Shown piece after piece: positions 1 through 10,362 of a stretch of 64,000 nt of DNA. The notes below the pieces were generated by a model. The model did not search any database, had not been told where the DNA came from, and saw only the letters and a program-made list of their open reading frames with translations. The DNA comes from Rhizomys pruinosus (Eukaryota; Chordata; Mammalia; Rodentia; Spalacidae), in contig VZQC01013995.1 of assembly GCA_009823505.1 (NCBI GenBank), positions 73,864 through 137,863 on the forward strand, written 5' to 3'. The position numbers and the translations under genes are program-made. Position 1 is the stretch's first letter, and each line of letters opens with the position of its first letter.

Positions 1-217
1 CCTGGGCTGGGAAGGTGGATAAATAGAGGGACTTTCTAGATAGAGAGACTCTCTCTCCTTTCTAGTCTGAGAGAGAAGCTTGCTTGCCTGAGGAAGGAGA
101 AGGCTTAGAGGGAGAAGCTTGGATGTGCCTGAATAAACCGTTCTGACAAGACCTGCCTGCCTGAATAATAAACAGCTTTGAGAAGAACGAGCGAGAGGTG
201 CTTTGTTGCTGCGGCTT
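1..217 (+). mobile_element. 3' part of an endogenous retroviral LTR
   Basis: The window opens inside what looks like an LTR. A TATA-like box (ataaataga, about 19-27) is followed by a pyrimidine/purine-rich leader and two AATAAA signals (about 134 and 167), then a short G/T-rich stretch, the order U3-R-U5 expected of rodent class II-type LTRs. No internal retroviral coding sequence follows, so it is a solo LTR or an LTR whose internal part lies outside the window. The family is inferred; the 5' end is cut by the window edge. Confidence 0.45.
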
Positions 218-290
218 CATACAAGTGTCCCCTACGAGTGTACAAGTGTTTCATACAAGTGTTTCATACGAGTGTACAAGTGTTTCATAC
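217..290. repeat. Short tandem repeat, units of about 14-15 bp
   Basis: Four or five imperfect units built on acaagtgtttcatac, with the variant acgagtgt, follow the LTR-like segment directly. They could be a minisatellite that grew at the LTR edge. Confidence 0.75.
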
Positions 291-296
291 ACTTGG

Positions 297-860
297 GGAT
301 TTTCCTAAGATCTATGACCTCTTCAGTTGTGTGCTTCTGGCTATGTTTATAGTACCACACATGAGTTTCCTCCCACTGAGTAGACTTTAGGTCCAATTAG
401 TTAGCCATTGATTTCCCCCAAGATAAAAGTGCTACTATTGCACCGATGTTCTATGCTGTGCTGGTCACTGACACAGATATTTGGTCTTAAAGCTGGTGTC
501 AGACCATTGATTGATGATCTCCCTTAGAAGCTTGCTTAGTGCTCTCCAAAGCTGTGAGAGCTAGCCTTCAGGGGAAGTGGCTTCCAGGTCAGTTCCAGCT
601 CCATTGCTCCAGCTCTGATCTCCAAAGCATGCCTTGTCTTCAGCAATAAGGTAAGGTCTCACCTTCAGATTCTGGGAGGCAATCAAGGGCTGTGGCAATA
701 GCCTGTGTAATTTGGGGATCCTCTTGGACTACCCTGGCCAATGACTCAAAGGAAGGTTTCTCTTATCTGGTACTGTTTCTTATTCTATATCCTTCATCTT
801 TGCACATGGCTCCATGCTGAGATATTATCCATGTCATTTGTCAATAGATTCTTAAACTAA
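297..860. mobile_element. Rodent interspersed repeat, shared with 34.4-34.7 kb
   Basis: The stretch around 385-470 (paccaatta..., 'agccattgattt', 'gtgctactattgcacc') has a diverged relative at about 34535-34625, so it is a dispersed repeat. From memory of mouse repeats it resembles part of a rodent Lx-type L1 tail, but the family is not proven here. Confidence 0.4.
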
Positions 861-1559
861 TATGATTCCCTTGGGTTTTTACCCCAGCAAGACATTATTT
901 ATCTCTTCTCTCTCTCCTTGTCTGTCTAGCCCTGCCTTCATGTAGACTTGTGTCTGAGTGGACTCACTCTCCTCCAGACTGAGTTGATGAGGAAAATATC
1001 CATACCATACTCTGTCTGTTCCATTGTATAAGAATATTGCAGTGAATTTCAGTATTGGATATAATTATGTAACATAAACTCCTGGGAAAGAAACAGTTAC
1101 TTACCAAGGAAAAACAAGAAGAGATTGGCACTGATCATTGGCACACAGAAAGCTAGAAGATAATGATATAACCTCCATCAGTGACTCAGAGTTGGAAGCC
1201 TGTGTTCAACTTATCAGTTACCTCCAAGGAAAAAAGAGGAACTGAACCAGAGTCAACAGAAATGCAAGTAATCAACCAGATCTTTTCTCTCTCCCGCTGT
1301 GGAGAAGTCATTCAAGAATGTGGTTAAATCCACCCTCAAAAAGGAAAGCACACAGCCAAAGTCAAATCCTGAAAAGTGTTCATCAAGGCCTGAGACTTCA
1401 GATTGGAAGAAAATTCAGTGGGAAGAACATCAAAGACCTTGGTGAAGAGAAAAGAGACCAGAAAGAGAAAATCAGAAACAAAAACAAAAGCCTTTCACAG
1501 TCATCATATTTAGTTTATGAAGCTTGGAAAGAAAACATAATTTTTATTAGTTTTTGTTT
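861..1559. other. No recognised feature
   Basis: A/T-rich, partly purine-rich sequence. An 85-codon open frame at 1318-1575 is lysine-rich, has no recognisable domain and runs into a poly-T tract; I treat it as chance. Descent from an old L1 cannot be excluded. Confidence 0.4.
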
Positions 1560-1680
1560 TCTTTTTTTTTTCTAGACAAAGTCTTGCTTTGTACCCTTCC
1601 TTGGCTCAACTGGTATTTGATATGAAACACAGGTTGACCTCAGTCAGGGCAAACTTTCTGCCTTAGCTTCTTGAATGAAA
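1560..1680 (-). mobile_element. Degraded B1-like SINE
   Basis: A poly-T run is followed by tagacaaagtcttgctttgt and then a diverged match to the reverse complement of B1 (…aacacaggttgacctc…). Divergence is high, so this is an old copy. Confidence 0.45.
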
Positions 1681-1754
1681 AGACACTTGATAGGTGAAAG
1701 AAAAGGTTAGTGAAGAAATCTTTAGTATATTACTTTTTAAATAATAGAAAGTAA

Positions 1755-1838
1755 ATAAAGGCTGAAGCTCTAGCTTCTAGTAGAGCACATGCTTACTATG
1801 CATGAGGCTTTGGATTCAATGCCCACTACCACCAAAAA
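1755..1838 (+). mobile_element. ID-type (tRNA-Ala-derived) SINE
   Basis: The pattern 'agtagagcacatgcttac', 'tgcatgaggctttggattcaa' and then a CCACTACCACCAAAAA end matches the tRNA-derived ID/B4 head with A- and B-box-like positions. It is short and diverged. Confidence 0.6.
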
Positions 1839-1847
1839 CTGGGGAGG

Positions 1848-2350
1848 CAGGCTAGGGAGATGGTTCCAGGGGTAGTGTTTTCTGTGTAAGCATGAGGTTC
1901 TGGAATTCAGATCCCCAGAACCCACATGAAAAAGCAGATGTGGGTCTGGAGAGATGGCCTAGTGGTTGAGAGCACTGACTGCTCTTGTAGAGGACCTGGG
2001 TTCGATCCCCAGCACCCACATGGATGGCTGCTGAGAACTGTCTTTAACTCTAGTTCCAGAGGAATCCCATGGCCTCTTCTAATCTCTGCAGCATTACACG
2101 ATACGGGTGCATAAACCTACATGCAGACAGTACATACATACACATACAAAAATAAATTTAAAAATTAAAAAGAAAAAGGAGATGTGGTAATATGCATCTG
2201 TAACTTTAGTGCTGAGCAGAGACGGGCTGGCAGGTCCCAAGGGCTTACTGCACAAGCCCTCTGGCTGAAATAACAAGCTCCAGGTGTATTGAGAGACCCC
2301 GTCTCAGAAAATAATAATGTCAGAGAGTGACACCCAGTGTTAGCCTACAG
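1848..2350 (+). mobile_element. B4-type composite SINE, split by a younger SINE
   Basis: The left part (1848-1943) is tRNA-like ('gagatggttccagg', 'gaattcagatccccagaacc'). The right part (2172-2350) resumes with the B1-related half, 'gagagaccccgtctcag' and 'gtgacacccagtgttagcc'. Between them lies a complete B2/B3-type SINE flanked by a duplicated target. The element ends close to a CA microsatellite, common for this class. Confidence 0.65.
1944..2171 (+). mobile_element. B2/B3-type SINE nested in the B4-type SINE
   Basis: The copy starts with 'gtctggagagatggcctagt', has a B-box-like 'gggttcgatcc' and ends in an A/T-rich tail after 'catacacatacaaaaataaa'. A 16-bp target duplication (gaaaaagcagatgtgg at 1928-1943, gaaaaaggagatgtgg at 2172-2187, 15 of 16 identical) marks the insertion. 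This copy lacks the internal 17-bp duplication seen in some relatives. Confidence 0.9.
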
Positions 2351-2388
2351 TCTCCATATGTGCATTCCAAAGTAAGCAGGTAAGTACA

Positions 2389-2401
2389 TCTACACACACG
2401 T

Positions 2402-2439
<38 letters not shown>

Positions 2440-2440
2440 C

Positions 2441-2474
<34 letters not shown>

Positions 2475-2475
2475 A
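2389..2475. repeat. (CA)n followed by (GA)n microsatellite
   Basis: About 38 bp of CA is joined to an imperfect GA array with a GATA interruption. It sits at the 3' end of the B4-type SINE and probably grew from its A-rich tail. Confidence 0.95.
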
Positions 2476-2499
2476 ATGGAGACAAAATGCATCTGAATG

Positions 2500-3845
2500 T
2501 GATGTGTCACAAGAAAGACTATACCTGTTAATAATTCAGAATGGAACTTCTAAAAATAAAATGATAAAGCCACAAAATGAACAGCAATTAAGATGTAATG
2601 GGCATAAAATTCTATATACAATAAGATATGTAGTCAATTATATAAAGCAAAATTATCCATAATGGAAGAAGGAATTAATAAAAATAGTCATAACAAAAAA
2701 TGTAATACAACTTTTTTCCGAACTTCGTGCATTTAATAGACAAAATCAGGGAAGAAGAGAGAGGAATATTAAAAAAAACATAATTAATAAAATTGACCTT
2801 AAATGTAAACTTGCATCTTTGTAACATAAATATATAAATCTTTGAAATATAAATATATGTATAAGAATGAATTCCACAATATGAAGTTTCACTGGACTAA
2901 ATGGAAACCTTAAGAAATTTTAAAAATTCAAGGGTTTATGGGTAATATTCTCTAATAAAAATTCTATATTAGAATAATGGAATTTTGATGGGAGCCTTTA
3001 CTTAGAAATTAAGAAAGAAAATTATAGGTCACCTTTGGAGCAAAAAATGGAATTATAATTTACCAAGAAGCAAATAAAATAAAAACATCTTACATTAAAT
3101 CTTTTGACATTATTATTAAGTATTTTCTAACTTTCTTTATTCTGAATGAAGATTAAGTGCTCATTCTGTTAAGAAATTAGACAGAGAACAAAAAAATTCA
3201 CAGACACAGGGAAAAATAAATTAACATGGATACAATAAAATACAATTAAAAACCAACAAAAGAAATGGGTAAGAATCCAAAGTCAAAATCAAAAGCTGCT
3301 TGTAAGATTGACTAAGGAGTCAAAGTATACATATTACCAAATATCTCTGAGTGATAAGAGAGCAAGAAAAGGAAACACCAACTCTAGACAAATTAAAATA
3401 TTTTTAAGAGAATGGTATACAAACCTCAGTAGCAACCTAGTGAACACATGACATCTTAGCAAAGTATAAATCACTTAAGTTCACTACAAAATGGAAACCT
3501 GGATGGACATATTGAAGCAGTGGCCCAGAAAGAGTCACAGGCAAGATTCAACTAACCTTTGAATTCCGGTGATATTTAAACTGTTCCAAGGCAGTTTTCT
3601 TTATAAATCTGTATTATATTGATACTAAAGTTTAATAGAAATACCATGAATTGATTTCATTCTTGCATGCACACACAAGCAAGCATCTTATTAGTAATTT
3701 GTCATAGAATTGAACAATTAACTAAAAATACTATATTATAATGAAATGTTATATAGTATCAAAGTGAAGAAGCCCTAAACAAAGCAGTGAAAGAATCAAG
3801 TGATCATTAGAAGTCATTGGCTCAGAACTATTTCAACAAAGATCC
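2500..3845 (+). mobile_element. Old, degraded L1 (ORF2 part), sense
   Basis: A-rich sequence with scattered matches in the right order to mammalian L1 ORF2. 'gacaaaatcagggaag' with 'aattgacctt' resembles the end of the endonuclease region. The part around 3500-3590 resembles the segment ending in 'tttaaactgttccaa'. No open frame remains. The assignment is pattern-based. Confidence 0.5.
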
Positions 3846-3862
3846 TTAAAATGTCATCTCTG

Positions 3863-4014
3863 CTGGGCATGGTGGCGCACGCCCTTTAATCTTAGCACTT
3901 GGGAGGCAGAGGCAGGCGGATCTCTGTGAGTTCAAGGCCAGCCTGGTCTACAGAGTCAGTTCCAGGACAGCCATAGCTACAGGGAGACCCTGTCTCAAAA
4001 AGACCAAAAAAAAA
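3863..4014 (+). mobile_element. B1 SINE
   Basis: A nearly complete B1 (GGGCATGGTGGCGCACGCC head, 'gggaggcagaggcaggcgga', 'gggagaccctgtctcaaaaa' tail with oligo-A). It is flanked by 14-bp direct repeats, aaatgtcatctctg (3849-3862) and aaatgccatctctg (4015-4028), which mark a relatively young insertion. Confidence 0.95.
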
Positions 4015-4107
4015 AAATGCCATCTCTGTACATGAATGAATTTAGTTTCTGCAGTCAAAGATTTGGTCTTAGCTATCAAGCACAATAAACAGCAAGGAAT
4101 ATGTAGT

Positions 4108-4690
4108 GCATGAACACTTACAGAATGTATGCAAAAAACCCATCTCAATCTCAAGGATAGGCACCAACTTAAGGTGAAAGGGTGGGAAAAAATATTCCAA
4201 GCAAATAGTACCAAAAAGAAAGCAGGAGTTGCTATTTTAATATCAGACAAAATAGACTTCAAAGGAAAGGAAGTCAGAAGAGACAAAGAGGGCCATTACA
4301 TTTTTATCAAAGGAACAATTAACCATGAAGATTTCACAATCATGAATATATATGCACCAAACTCTGGTGCACCAAACTTTATAAAAACAATTCTCCAGGA
4401 CCACAAGGCACAGATTAACCCTAGCACACTCCTGGTAGGGGACTTCAATACTCCACTGAGCTCTTTGGACAAGTCAACTGGACAAAGAATAAACAGATAG
4501 ATATCTGAACTGAATGATACCATACTCCAAATGGACCTCACAATCATCTACCAAATATTCCACCCAAATACCAGAGAATACACTTTCTACTCAGCACCCC
4601 ACGGAACATTCTCCAAAATCAACCACATACTGGGACACAGAAAAAAAACTCAACAAATACAAAAAGATTGAACAGGTTATAGAACTAAGC
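4108..4690 (+). pseudogene. L1 ORF2 endonuclease domain fragment, broken
   Basis: The open stretch 4129-4500 encodes the middle of the APE-like endonuclease of LINE-1 ORF2, the enzyme that nicks target DNA for target-primed reverse transcription. Visible motifs are KVKGW, AGVAILISDK, DKEGHYIFIKG, NIYAPN (the Tyr of the family) and GDFNTPLSSLD, which keeps the Asp and Asn of the active site. The frame stops at TAG 4498-4500 but continues in the same frame to about 4640 with YTFYSAPH and KINHILGH. Two family active-site residues are changed: QETHL reads QKTHL (Glu to Lys) and KIDHI reads KINHI (Asp to Asn). It starts and ends abruptly, so it is a truncated dead copy. Confidence 0.85.
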
Positions 4691-4800
4691 TACCATTTAT
4701 TTTCAGACTTGGGAATTTTTGGTATATGGGTGGAGGTTATGTATGCATATTTTAGAGTAATATAAGATCGAAAGAATGAGGAAAAAACCAGTATGTCATG
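4691..4800 (+). mobile_element. L1 3'UTR fragment
   Basis: 'ttttggtatatgggtgg', 'gtatgcatattttagagta' and 'atgaggaaaaaacca' align with the L1 tails at 5605-5690 and 36229-36570. The fragment directly follows the endonuclease piece, implying a large internal deletion or two adjoining L1 pieces. Confidence 0.6.
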
Positions 4801-5600
4801 ACATTATGTCTAACCACAGTATTTATTTTATGGGAGTGTTTCTTAGTATTTCTTATATAAGGTTGCTTGAGCTTTTGTCTAAGCCTTTTCTAAAACAGTA
4901 TACAATAGTTAAAAGTATTAGCCTGGTGTAACTTAGCCTTTCTGGATGCTTAAGGACCATACTTAATGCCCATACCAATTTGGCTGAGGGTCTTAAGGGA
5001 TAACTTTGTTCCTTGCCCTCAGAGGTCAACTAAGTCCCAGGAGACTATGCATGGGGGCATCTCTTGAAATGTCCTGCAAATGTGAGTCACCAGTCTTCCT
5101 GTGCAGGGATGTCTTGGAGGTCAACTAATGGGACTTCATCCCATGTCCAGTCTATAAAGAGGAAAGTCTGCTCATGCTTCAAAAAGGGAAGCCTGGTCTA
5201 GCAAGACCTGACTTTGTCTTCGACTGGATGGAACTGGTTATTGAAAAGCCAAAAGGAGCCAGGGGCTCCCCCCCCAAAAAAACCTGAGTGACCCTTGAGG
5301 ACCAGATCATCAACTGACCTTGAGAAAACAAAAACCTTGGTTAATGTGTGCTGTGTGCCCTTAAACATCCAAAAGGAAAGTATAACCAGAAATAAATAAT
5401 CAGTAAAGCCTGAGAAATTGTACTTCAGATATAAAACTTGAAATCTTAGAAAAAAATAAATATAACACAAAAAGTACATTAAAAAACATCAACTTGCTAT
5501 GTAACATAGGAATGTTAAGTAATATTTCTTTTTAAAAGCATATAGCTCTACTGTTAAAATGTGAATCCCCAAACATGTTTTGGAACTAACCTATAGCTGG
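4801..5600. other. No recognised feature
   Basis: Moderately A/T-rich sequence between two L1 tail fragments. I see no convincing coding frame, LTR boundary or SINE. It could be diverged L1 3' sequence or the original target DNA. Confidence 0.4.
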
Positions 5601-5880
5601 ACGACAGAGTCTTGGTATATGTGTAGCAGGTATACATACATATTTTAGAGAAATACAAATTGGAGGGAACAACAAAAACAAAAAAGACCAGTTAAAAGAC
5701 TAAAACAGTAAACTTCTGCATCAAAAACTTAAAAAAACTGAGAAAAACAATGCATGAGCTCTGGCGGTTTGGGGGGGCATGGAAGGGGGAATGGGTCTAA
5801 ATTTGACTAAGAAATTTTGTATGAAATGCACAAAACTTTAATTAAAAATGGAAAAAGAAAAAGCTATTAAAACAAAAATA
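5601..5880 (+). mobile_element. L1 3'UTR and A-rich tail
   Basis: The order 'ggtatatgtgtagcaggtat', 'gggaacaacaaaaac', 'aaacttctgcatcaaaaac', 'gcatgagctctggcgg', 'ggaatgggtctaaatttga' and 'gaaatgcacaaaactttaa' matches the tail at 36.2-37.0 kb. It is the end of a sense L1, closing with an A-rich stretch. Confidence 0.75.
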
Positions 5881-5884
5881 AAAG

Positions 5885-6203
5885 CTCAATGGGGGAAAGA
5901 TAGCATCTTCAGCAAATTGTGTTAGCAAAACTGGATCAACATTTGTAGAAGAACAAAACTAAACCCTTGCATCTCACCCTGTACAAAAATCAACTCCAAG
6001 CGGATCAAAGATAGCCTGAAACCTGAAACCCTGAAGATGATAGAAGAAAAAGTTGGCAGCAAACGACAAGACATAGGTGTAGGAAAAGACTTTCTCATTC
6101 AAACAGCAGCCACACAGGAAATAAAGTCAACAGTTGACAAGTGTGACTTCATCAAACTCAAAAGCTTCTGTACAGCTAAAGAAACAATCAATGAAGTGAA
6201 GAG
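5885..6203 (+). pseudogene. L1 ORF2 C-terminal fragment
   Basis: Sequence equivalent to the part of L1 ORF2 downstream of the reverse transcriptase: 'gatagcatcttcagcaaa', 'ccaagcggatcaaagatag', then an open frame with MIEEKVGSK, DFIKLKSFCTAKETINE. The same region recurs in noisy form at 29.28-29.65 kb and 30.89-30.95 kb. It comes after a complete L1 tail, so it is a separate L1 piece. It ends at the N at 6204. Confidence 0.8.
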
Positions 6204-6204
6204 N
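6204..6204. other. Single ambiguous base (N), assembly join
   Basis: One N lies between the L1 fragment and a run of 13 A. A lone N at a repeat edge suggests an automated gap closure of unknown true length. Confidence 0.8.
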
Positions 6205-6894
6205 AAAAAAAAAAAAAGAATGGCTCACACATGCATATTTACAGAAAGACAGGCTTAATTTCATTTACATAACTTCACAATATTACAAAGAAATTAAGAC
6301 ATGACAATTAAGGTTAAGCCTGTTTCCACTATTTATTAAAGCCGCCTTTTGCTCAGTCGATAGAAGTAGCTGCACCAACAAACCAGACCCCCTTTGTGTT
6401 TATATCTGAACTCTTCTACAAATGATGCTCCTGGCTGAAGCAGCCCCCTGTAAGTGCAGTCTCTAACTTAACAGTAATCAGGTGGAGCTGGACTTCAACA
6501 TATTTTCTGGTTCTTTCATATTTAAAGAGCATGTTAAATCTAAAAGATGAATCATATTTTTATGCATTTCAATCTCTCTGAGTCTTTTCCTCATTCTTTT
6601 TTAAATCCCCTACAGTATCTGTATCTTACAATTTATTTATTCTGGGTGGGTCCTTAGTAATAACATGGGTCATTAAATAATGCTGAATAGCCCGCTGCCT
6701 GCCCCAGTCCCTGCGTAACATCAGTTATAATACAATGGGGTCTATCAATTCACTATGCTTTTCTGAGTTGTCCTACATGCAAGTACATGTTTTTATTATT
6801 GTCTGCCTTCCATGTTGTGCCAGTAAGTTTGTTATTAAAATATATTAAGAACCCTTTATATATGCATATACATCTAAATACACACATACATATG
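6205..6894. other. No recognised feature
   Basis: After the poly-A the sequence is unique-looking, A/T-rich and without a usable reading frame or a repeat that I recognise. Confidence 0.4.
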
Positions 6895-6904
6895 TATCTA
6901 TCTG

Positions 6905-6936
<32 letters not shown>

Positions 6937-6942
6937 TATTTA
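6895..6942. repeat. (TA)n microsatellite
   Basis: Imperfect TA array with a few TG steps. Confidence 0.95.
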
Positions 6943-7094
6943 ATCTAGACTTGAGCCTCTCACCACCACTTTTACTCAAACTTCAAACACTGCCTCTATA
7001 AGGTATTCGTGAGCATAATCACGGTAAAGCATACATTATCATTCTAACTTTCCATCACTATAAAAATGCCAGACCAAAAAAAAAAAAATGCCAG

Positions 7095-7290
7095 ACAAAG
7101 GGAGTGTGGCTGGTGAGAAGGCTCAGCAGGTAAAGGTGCTTGCTGTTAAGCCCAACAGCCTGAATTCTCTCCCTGAGAACTACATGGTAGAAGGCAATGA
7201 TATCTTACACGAGTTGTCCTCTGACCTTCACATGTGTACCCCTCCCAACAAATTAAAAATAAATGTAACTTTTAAACGCCTGAGATAAAT
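7095..7290 (+). mobile_element. Old B2/B3-type SINE
   Basis: 'ggctggtgagaaggctcagc', 'cctgaattctctccctgaga', 'catggtagaaggcaatgata', 'gttgtcctctgaccttcaca' and an 'aaattaaaaataaatgtaac' end match an older tRNA-derived SINE of the B2/B3 group. Just upstream a small duplication, aatgccagac(c/a), flanks an A-run (7065-7099). Confidence 0.6.
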
Positions 7291-7419
7291 GCTGAGGAAA
7301 GTTTTACGTTGGTGCCCAGTTTGGGGGTTTTATCCCATGATTGGTTAGCTCATTTCAGAGATGGGAACCCAACATAAAGCAAAACTGCTTGCCTCCTGGT
7401 AGTGAGTGGAAAAGAGAAG

Positions 7420-7575
7420 GTGACTTGTATTGCACAGTCCCTTCCAAGAGCACACACCCACTGTCTTGAGGGTCTTGTAGTAGGCCCTACCTCCTATGGG
7501 TCCCAATACCTCCAAGTAGTGCTTCTCTAGTGGGCATTCCAGAAGCGAAACATACCACTAGCTCCAATTCACAGC
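7420..7575 (-). mobile_element. MaLR-like LTR fragment
   Basis: 'ggtcttgtagtaggccctacctcc' region (here cited in parts) and 'gtcccaatacctccaa' resemble the reverse complement of the mammalian MaLR LTR stretch that contains the GGTGGGGCC-type motif. Short and diverged. Confidence 0.35.
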
Positions 7576-7721
7576 TGGACTGACAGTCCCCTGGGAAGCT
7601 GAATTATCTTGGTATGTACATAATGATAAAGTCTAATCCAAAAATTAGATATTCCTCAGTATTGACAGTAATAATTAAAGTGCCCAGTTATAAGACTTGC
7701 TTTAAATTTTTTCAAGCCTAG

Positions 7722-7800
7722 AAGATGAGGCTTTAGTTCACTGGTTACATCTTTTCCCAAGGATGATGCTCTAAGTTCAATCCTCAGTACTGAAGAGAAG
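7722..7800 (+). mobile_element. ID-type SINE
   Basis: 'ggctttagttcactggtta' and 'ctaagttcaatcctcagtac', then an A-rich end, match the tRNA-Ala-derived ID head in degraded form. Confidence 0.55.
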
Positions 7801-8728
7801 AATAAAATTCAAGCTGAGACCTTTTCTTTGCAAGGTGTGTAAAACTTCACTACCTTAACCAAAGAACAGGCTAAAATACTTCAGAAGGTATAAAGTGCCT
7901 CCCTGAAGAAAATGCTGGCTCTACCTGAAAGACACCCTGCTGTCCCCACCTGTTCTGCACTGAGGTAGCCTTCTGTCAGGCTCCTCAGCTTTCACAGCGC
8001 AATGACATCTTCTTCCCATCTGGTGTCTCAAGCATATGGCTATCACAGCACCTTAGAATGCCTGCACTACAGGTACCTGTTAGAGAACTCAGTCATAAAT
8101 TGTCTGCGTCTCAGCATTAGCCAAAGGCTCTCATAACACAGTGGACGACATTTGAAAAAGACTAATGAATAGTGATATTCCCTATTATTTTTCTTTTTAA
8201 TCTCTCCCACTTTTATTGGTACTGTGTTAAATTAGATTATTACCTAAAACCGCTGTACTCTTTGACCAAAATTGACAATATCAATGACCCTACTTAAAGT
8301 CCTCTCTGGCATATTGGGCATAAATACAGAGCCTTGGAGAAGTGCTTGTGTTGTTTTTGAAATTCTGTATCAGATACCATTTTCCTCATTTCTAAGGATG
8401 AGTTGTCCTGATAGTGAATGCTGTCTAAAGTTCTGTTCCAGGATCATTTCCCATCAGAACTGACATGTTTCCTCTGCTGAAAAAGGTAACATTGCTAGCC
8501 TTAGCTGCTTCAAGGTCCACTTGAAGAATTATCTTGCCAAGCATGCAGAAGAATCAATTCTCATTCTTGAAACTACTTCTGAAATATTTTTGATCTGTCT
8601 CATTTTAACTTGCTAAGATCCACATCATCATTTGTACCTGTGGTCTGGCCTGGGTGTCCACCTTCTGTGTGGTCAGCTCCCTGGCTCCTCACCTGCCAGG
8701 CAGAGCCTATGACCTTACCTTGTGTTAC
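7801..8728. other. No recognised feature
   Basis: Unique-looking sequence with ordinary base composition. No splice-bounded coding exon or known repeat is evident. Confidence 0.4.

Positions 8729-8765
<37 letters not shown>
8729..8765. repeat. (CA)n microsatellite
   Basis: About 18 uninterrupted CA units. Open frames crossing it read as poly-His/Thr or poly-Cys/Val and are artefacts. Confidence 0.97.
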
Positions 8766-8896
8766 CTGCACAAGTCAACTCCAAAGATTGGCAAGGAAAA
8801 TGATAAATCCAAAGGTTGTTCATCTCCTGCTGTGCTTCCTTTTTATTTTTAAATGATGAATCTACTGTGTCATTGGTAAAGTAAAACCTACAAATA

Positions 8897-9195
8897 TATA
8901 CACTTTGCCCTCTGCTTCTGTGGGATCTATACCCACAGATTCAGCAAACTGTAGATTGGAAATATGTGAAAAAGTTGTATCTATATTGAAAACTTGAAAA
9001 GGTACAGATTTTTTCCCTTGCACTGTTCCCTAAACAACACAGCCTAACAACTCTTTGTGATATATATATATATATATGTTGGACTAGGTGTTGTAAGCCA
9101 TCTCAAGATGATTTTAAGTAGAAGAGTGGATGTGTATCATTCATACAAAGCAACTAAGCATCCAATAATGTGGTATCCATGGAGGCAATATGCAT
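8897..9195 (+). mobile_element. Tc/mariner Tigger-type non-autonomous transposon
   Basis: The order 'gccctctgcttctgtgggat', 'cccacagattcagcaaactg', 'gaaaatatg'-like spacing, 'ttccctaaacaacacagc', 'ctaggtgttgtaagccatct', 'gatgattttaagtag' and a terminal 'tggtatccatgg' follows the MER2-like Tigger consensus known from mammals. The first and last motifs are inverted relatives, as expected of terminal inverted repeats. A second, inverted copy lies at 35.06-35.36 kb. It has no transposase. Confidence 0.75.
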
Positions 9196-9639
9196 TCAAC
9201 AGAAACCATACTTCAGGTTTTGAGTTTTGTTCTTTTCCCCAAGCTAGCGATATGCAGTATAATTCTGCCTTGTGATGTGAGGCAGTAGCTGTAGCTGCGG
9301 CTCTGAGGCAGCTACATTCTCGTGAGTGGAATGGCCAACATTCCGTGAGGCACTGTATTAAATAAATTACATGAGCTATTCAACTCTTTATTATAAAATG
9401 GGCTTTGTGTGACAAGGTTTTACCCAACTATAATCAAGTATAAGTATTTCAAGCATATTATTTTAGGCCAGACTAAACTATGATGTTCAACAGATTAGTC
9501 ATGCTAAACGAATTTTGTACTTCAGGAATTTCAACTGCAGATGGACTCATGAGCATGTAACCTTATCATAAGTGCAGGGGCATCTGAAATATGTTGGCTC
9601 TGGTGTCTAGTTTCTTGGCTCAGCTTAATGCTTCCTGAA
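9196..9639. other. No recognised repeat; one small hairpin
   Basis: Unique-looking. An 8-bp inverted repeat, gtagctgc at 9291-9298 and gcagctac at 9308-9315, could form a short hairpin; no function is implied. Confidence 0.4.
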
Positions 9640-10205
9640 CTTACACATTCTATTTTGTACACCAAAGTTTCTTTTCATTCCTCAGTAGGATTCTACTATA
9701 TGGATATGATGTAAATATTTTATTCACTCACTATTTGATGGGCATTTTATTATCCCTAGTTCTTAAGCTGTTATGAACAAACACTTGTATGAATTTTGCA
9801 TGGCCATGCATTCATCTGTCTTCCATAAACACCTAGGAATTGAAAAGAAACTATGAAATTGTTTCCCAAAGTACCATACAACTTTATCCTATGAACAGTG
9901 TGTTAGAGTTCTGCTTGTTCCTGTGTCCTCATGAACACTTCTTTTTATCACCTTTCACATGTTATGTGCACTAGGATGTGGAACGAAGGATCCAGCACGT
10001 TTTCAGCCTGCATTTGCTTGACAACTTTATGGTTGCTGTTCATCCTCTTGTGTAATTACTGACTTTTTATATTGATTACGTGCAAGTGTTTGCTTAAACG
10101 TTTTTCCCATTTGAAATACTAGGATATTTACCTATTACTGTTGAGTCGTAAGTTTGTTTCATAGATAAAATCAATTCTTAGATACTCTCATTAAAAGTCA
10201 ATTCT

Positions 10206-10362
10206 TTTTTTTTTCTTGGTCTTTTTGAGACAAGGTCTCCCTTGTAGTCCCAGATGGCCTGGAACTTACTATGTAGACCAGGCTGGCCTTGAACTCACAG
10301 AGATCTGCCTGCTTCTGCATCCCAAGTGCTAGGACTAAAGAAGTGTGCCACCATGCCTGGCC
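10206..10362 (-). mobile_element. B1 SINE in the ancient L1
   Basis: Antisense B1 with its poly-A tail read as poly-T at 10206-10214. A perfect 15-bp target duplication, ttaaaagtcaattct, flanks it (10191-10205 and 10363-10377), so it is a fairly recent insertion. Confidence 0.95.

Noticed and set aside
218..290. Regular spaced repeats considered as a CRISPR-like array
   Set aside because: Units are about 15 bp, imperfect and adjoining without spacers; the host is a rodent genome.
1757..1838. tRNA-like pattern considered as a tRNA gene
   Set aside because: The match is to the tRNA-derived head of an ID SINE, with an A-rich tail and no proper tRNA fold.
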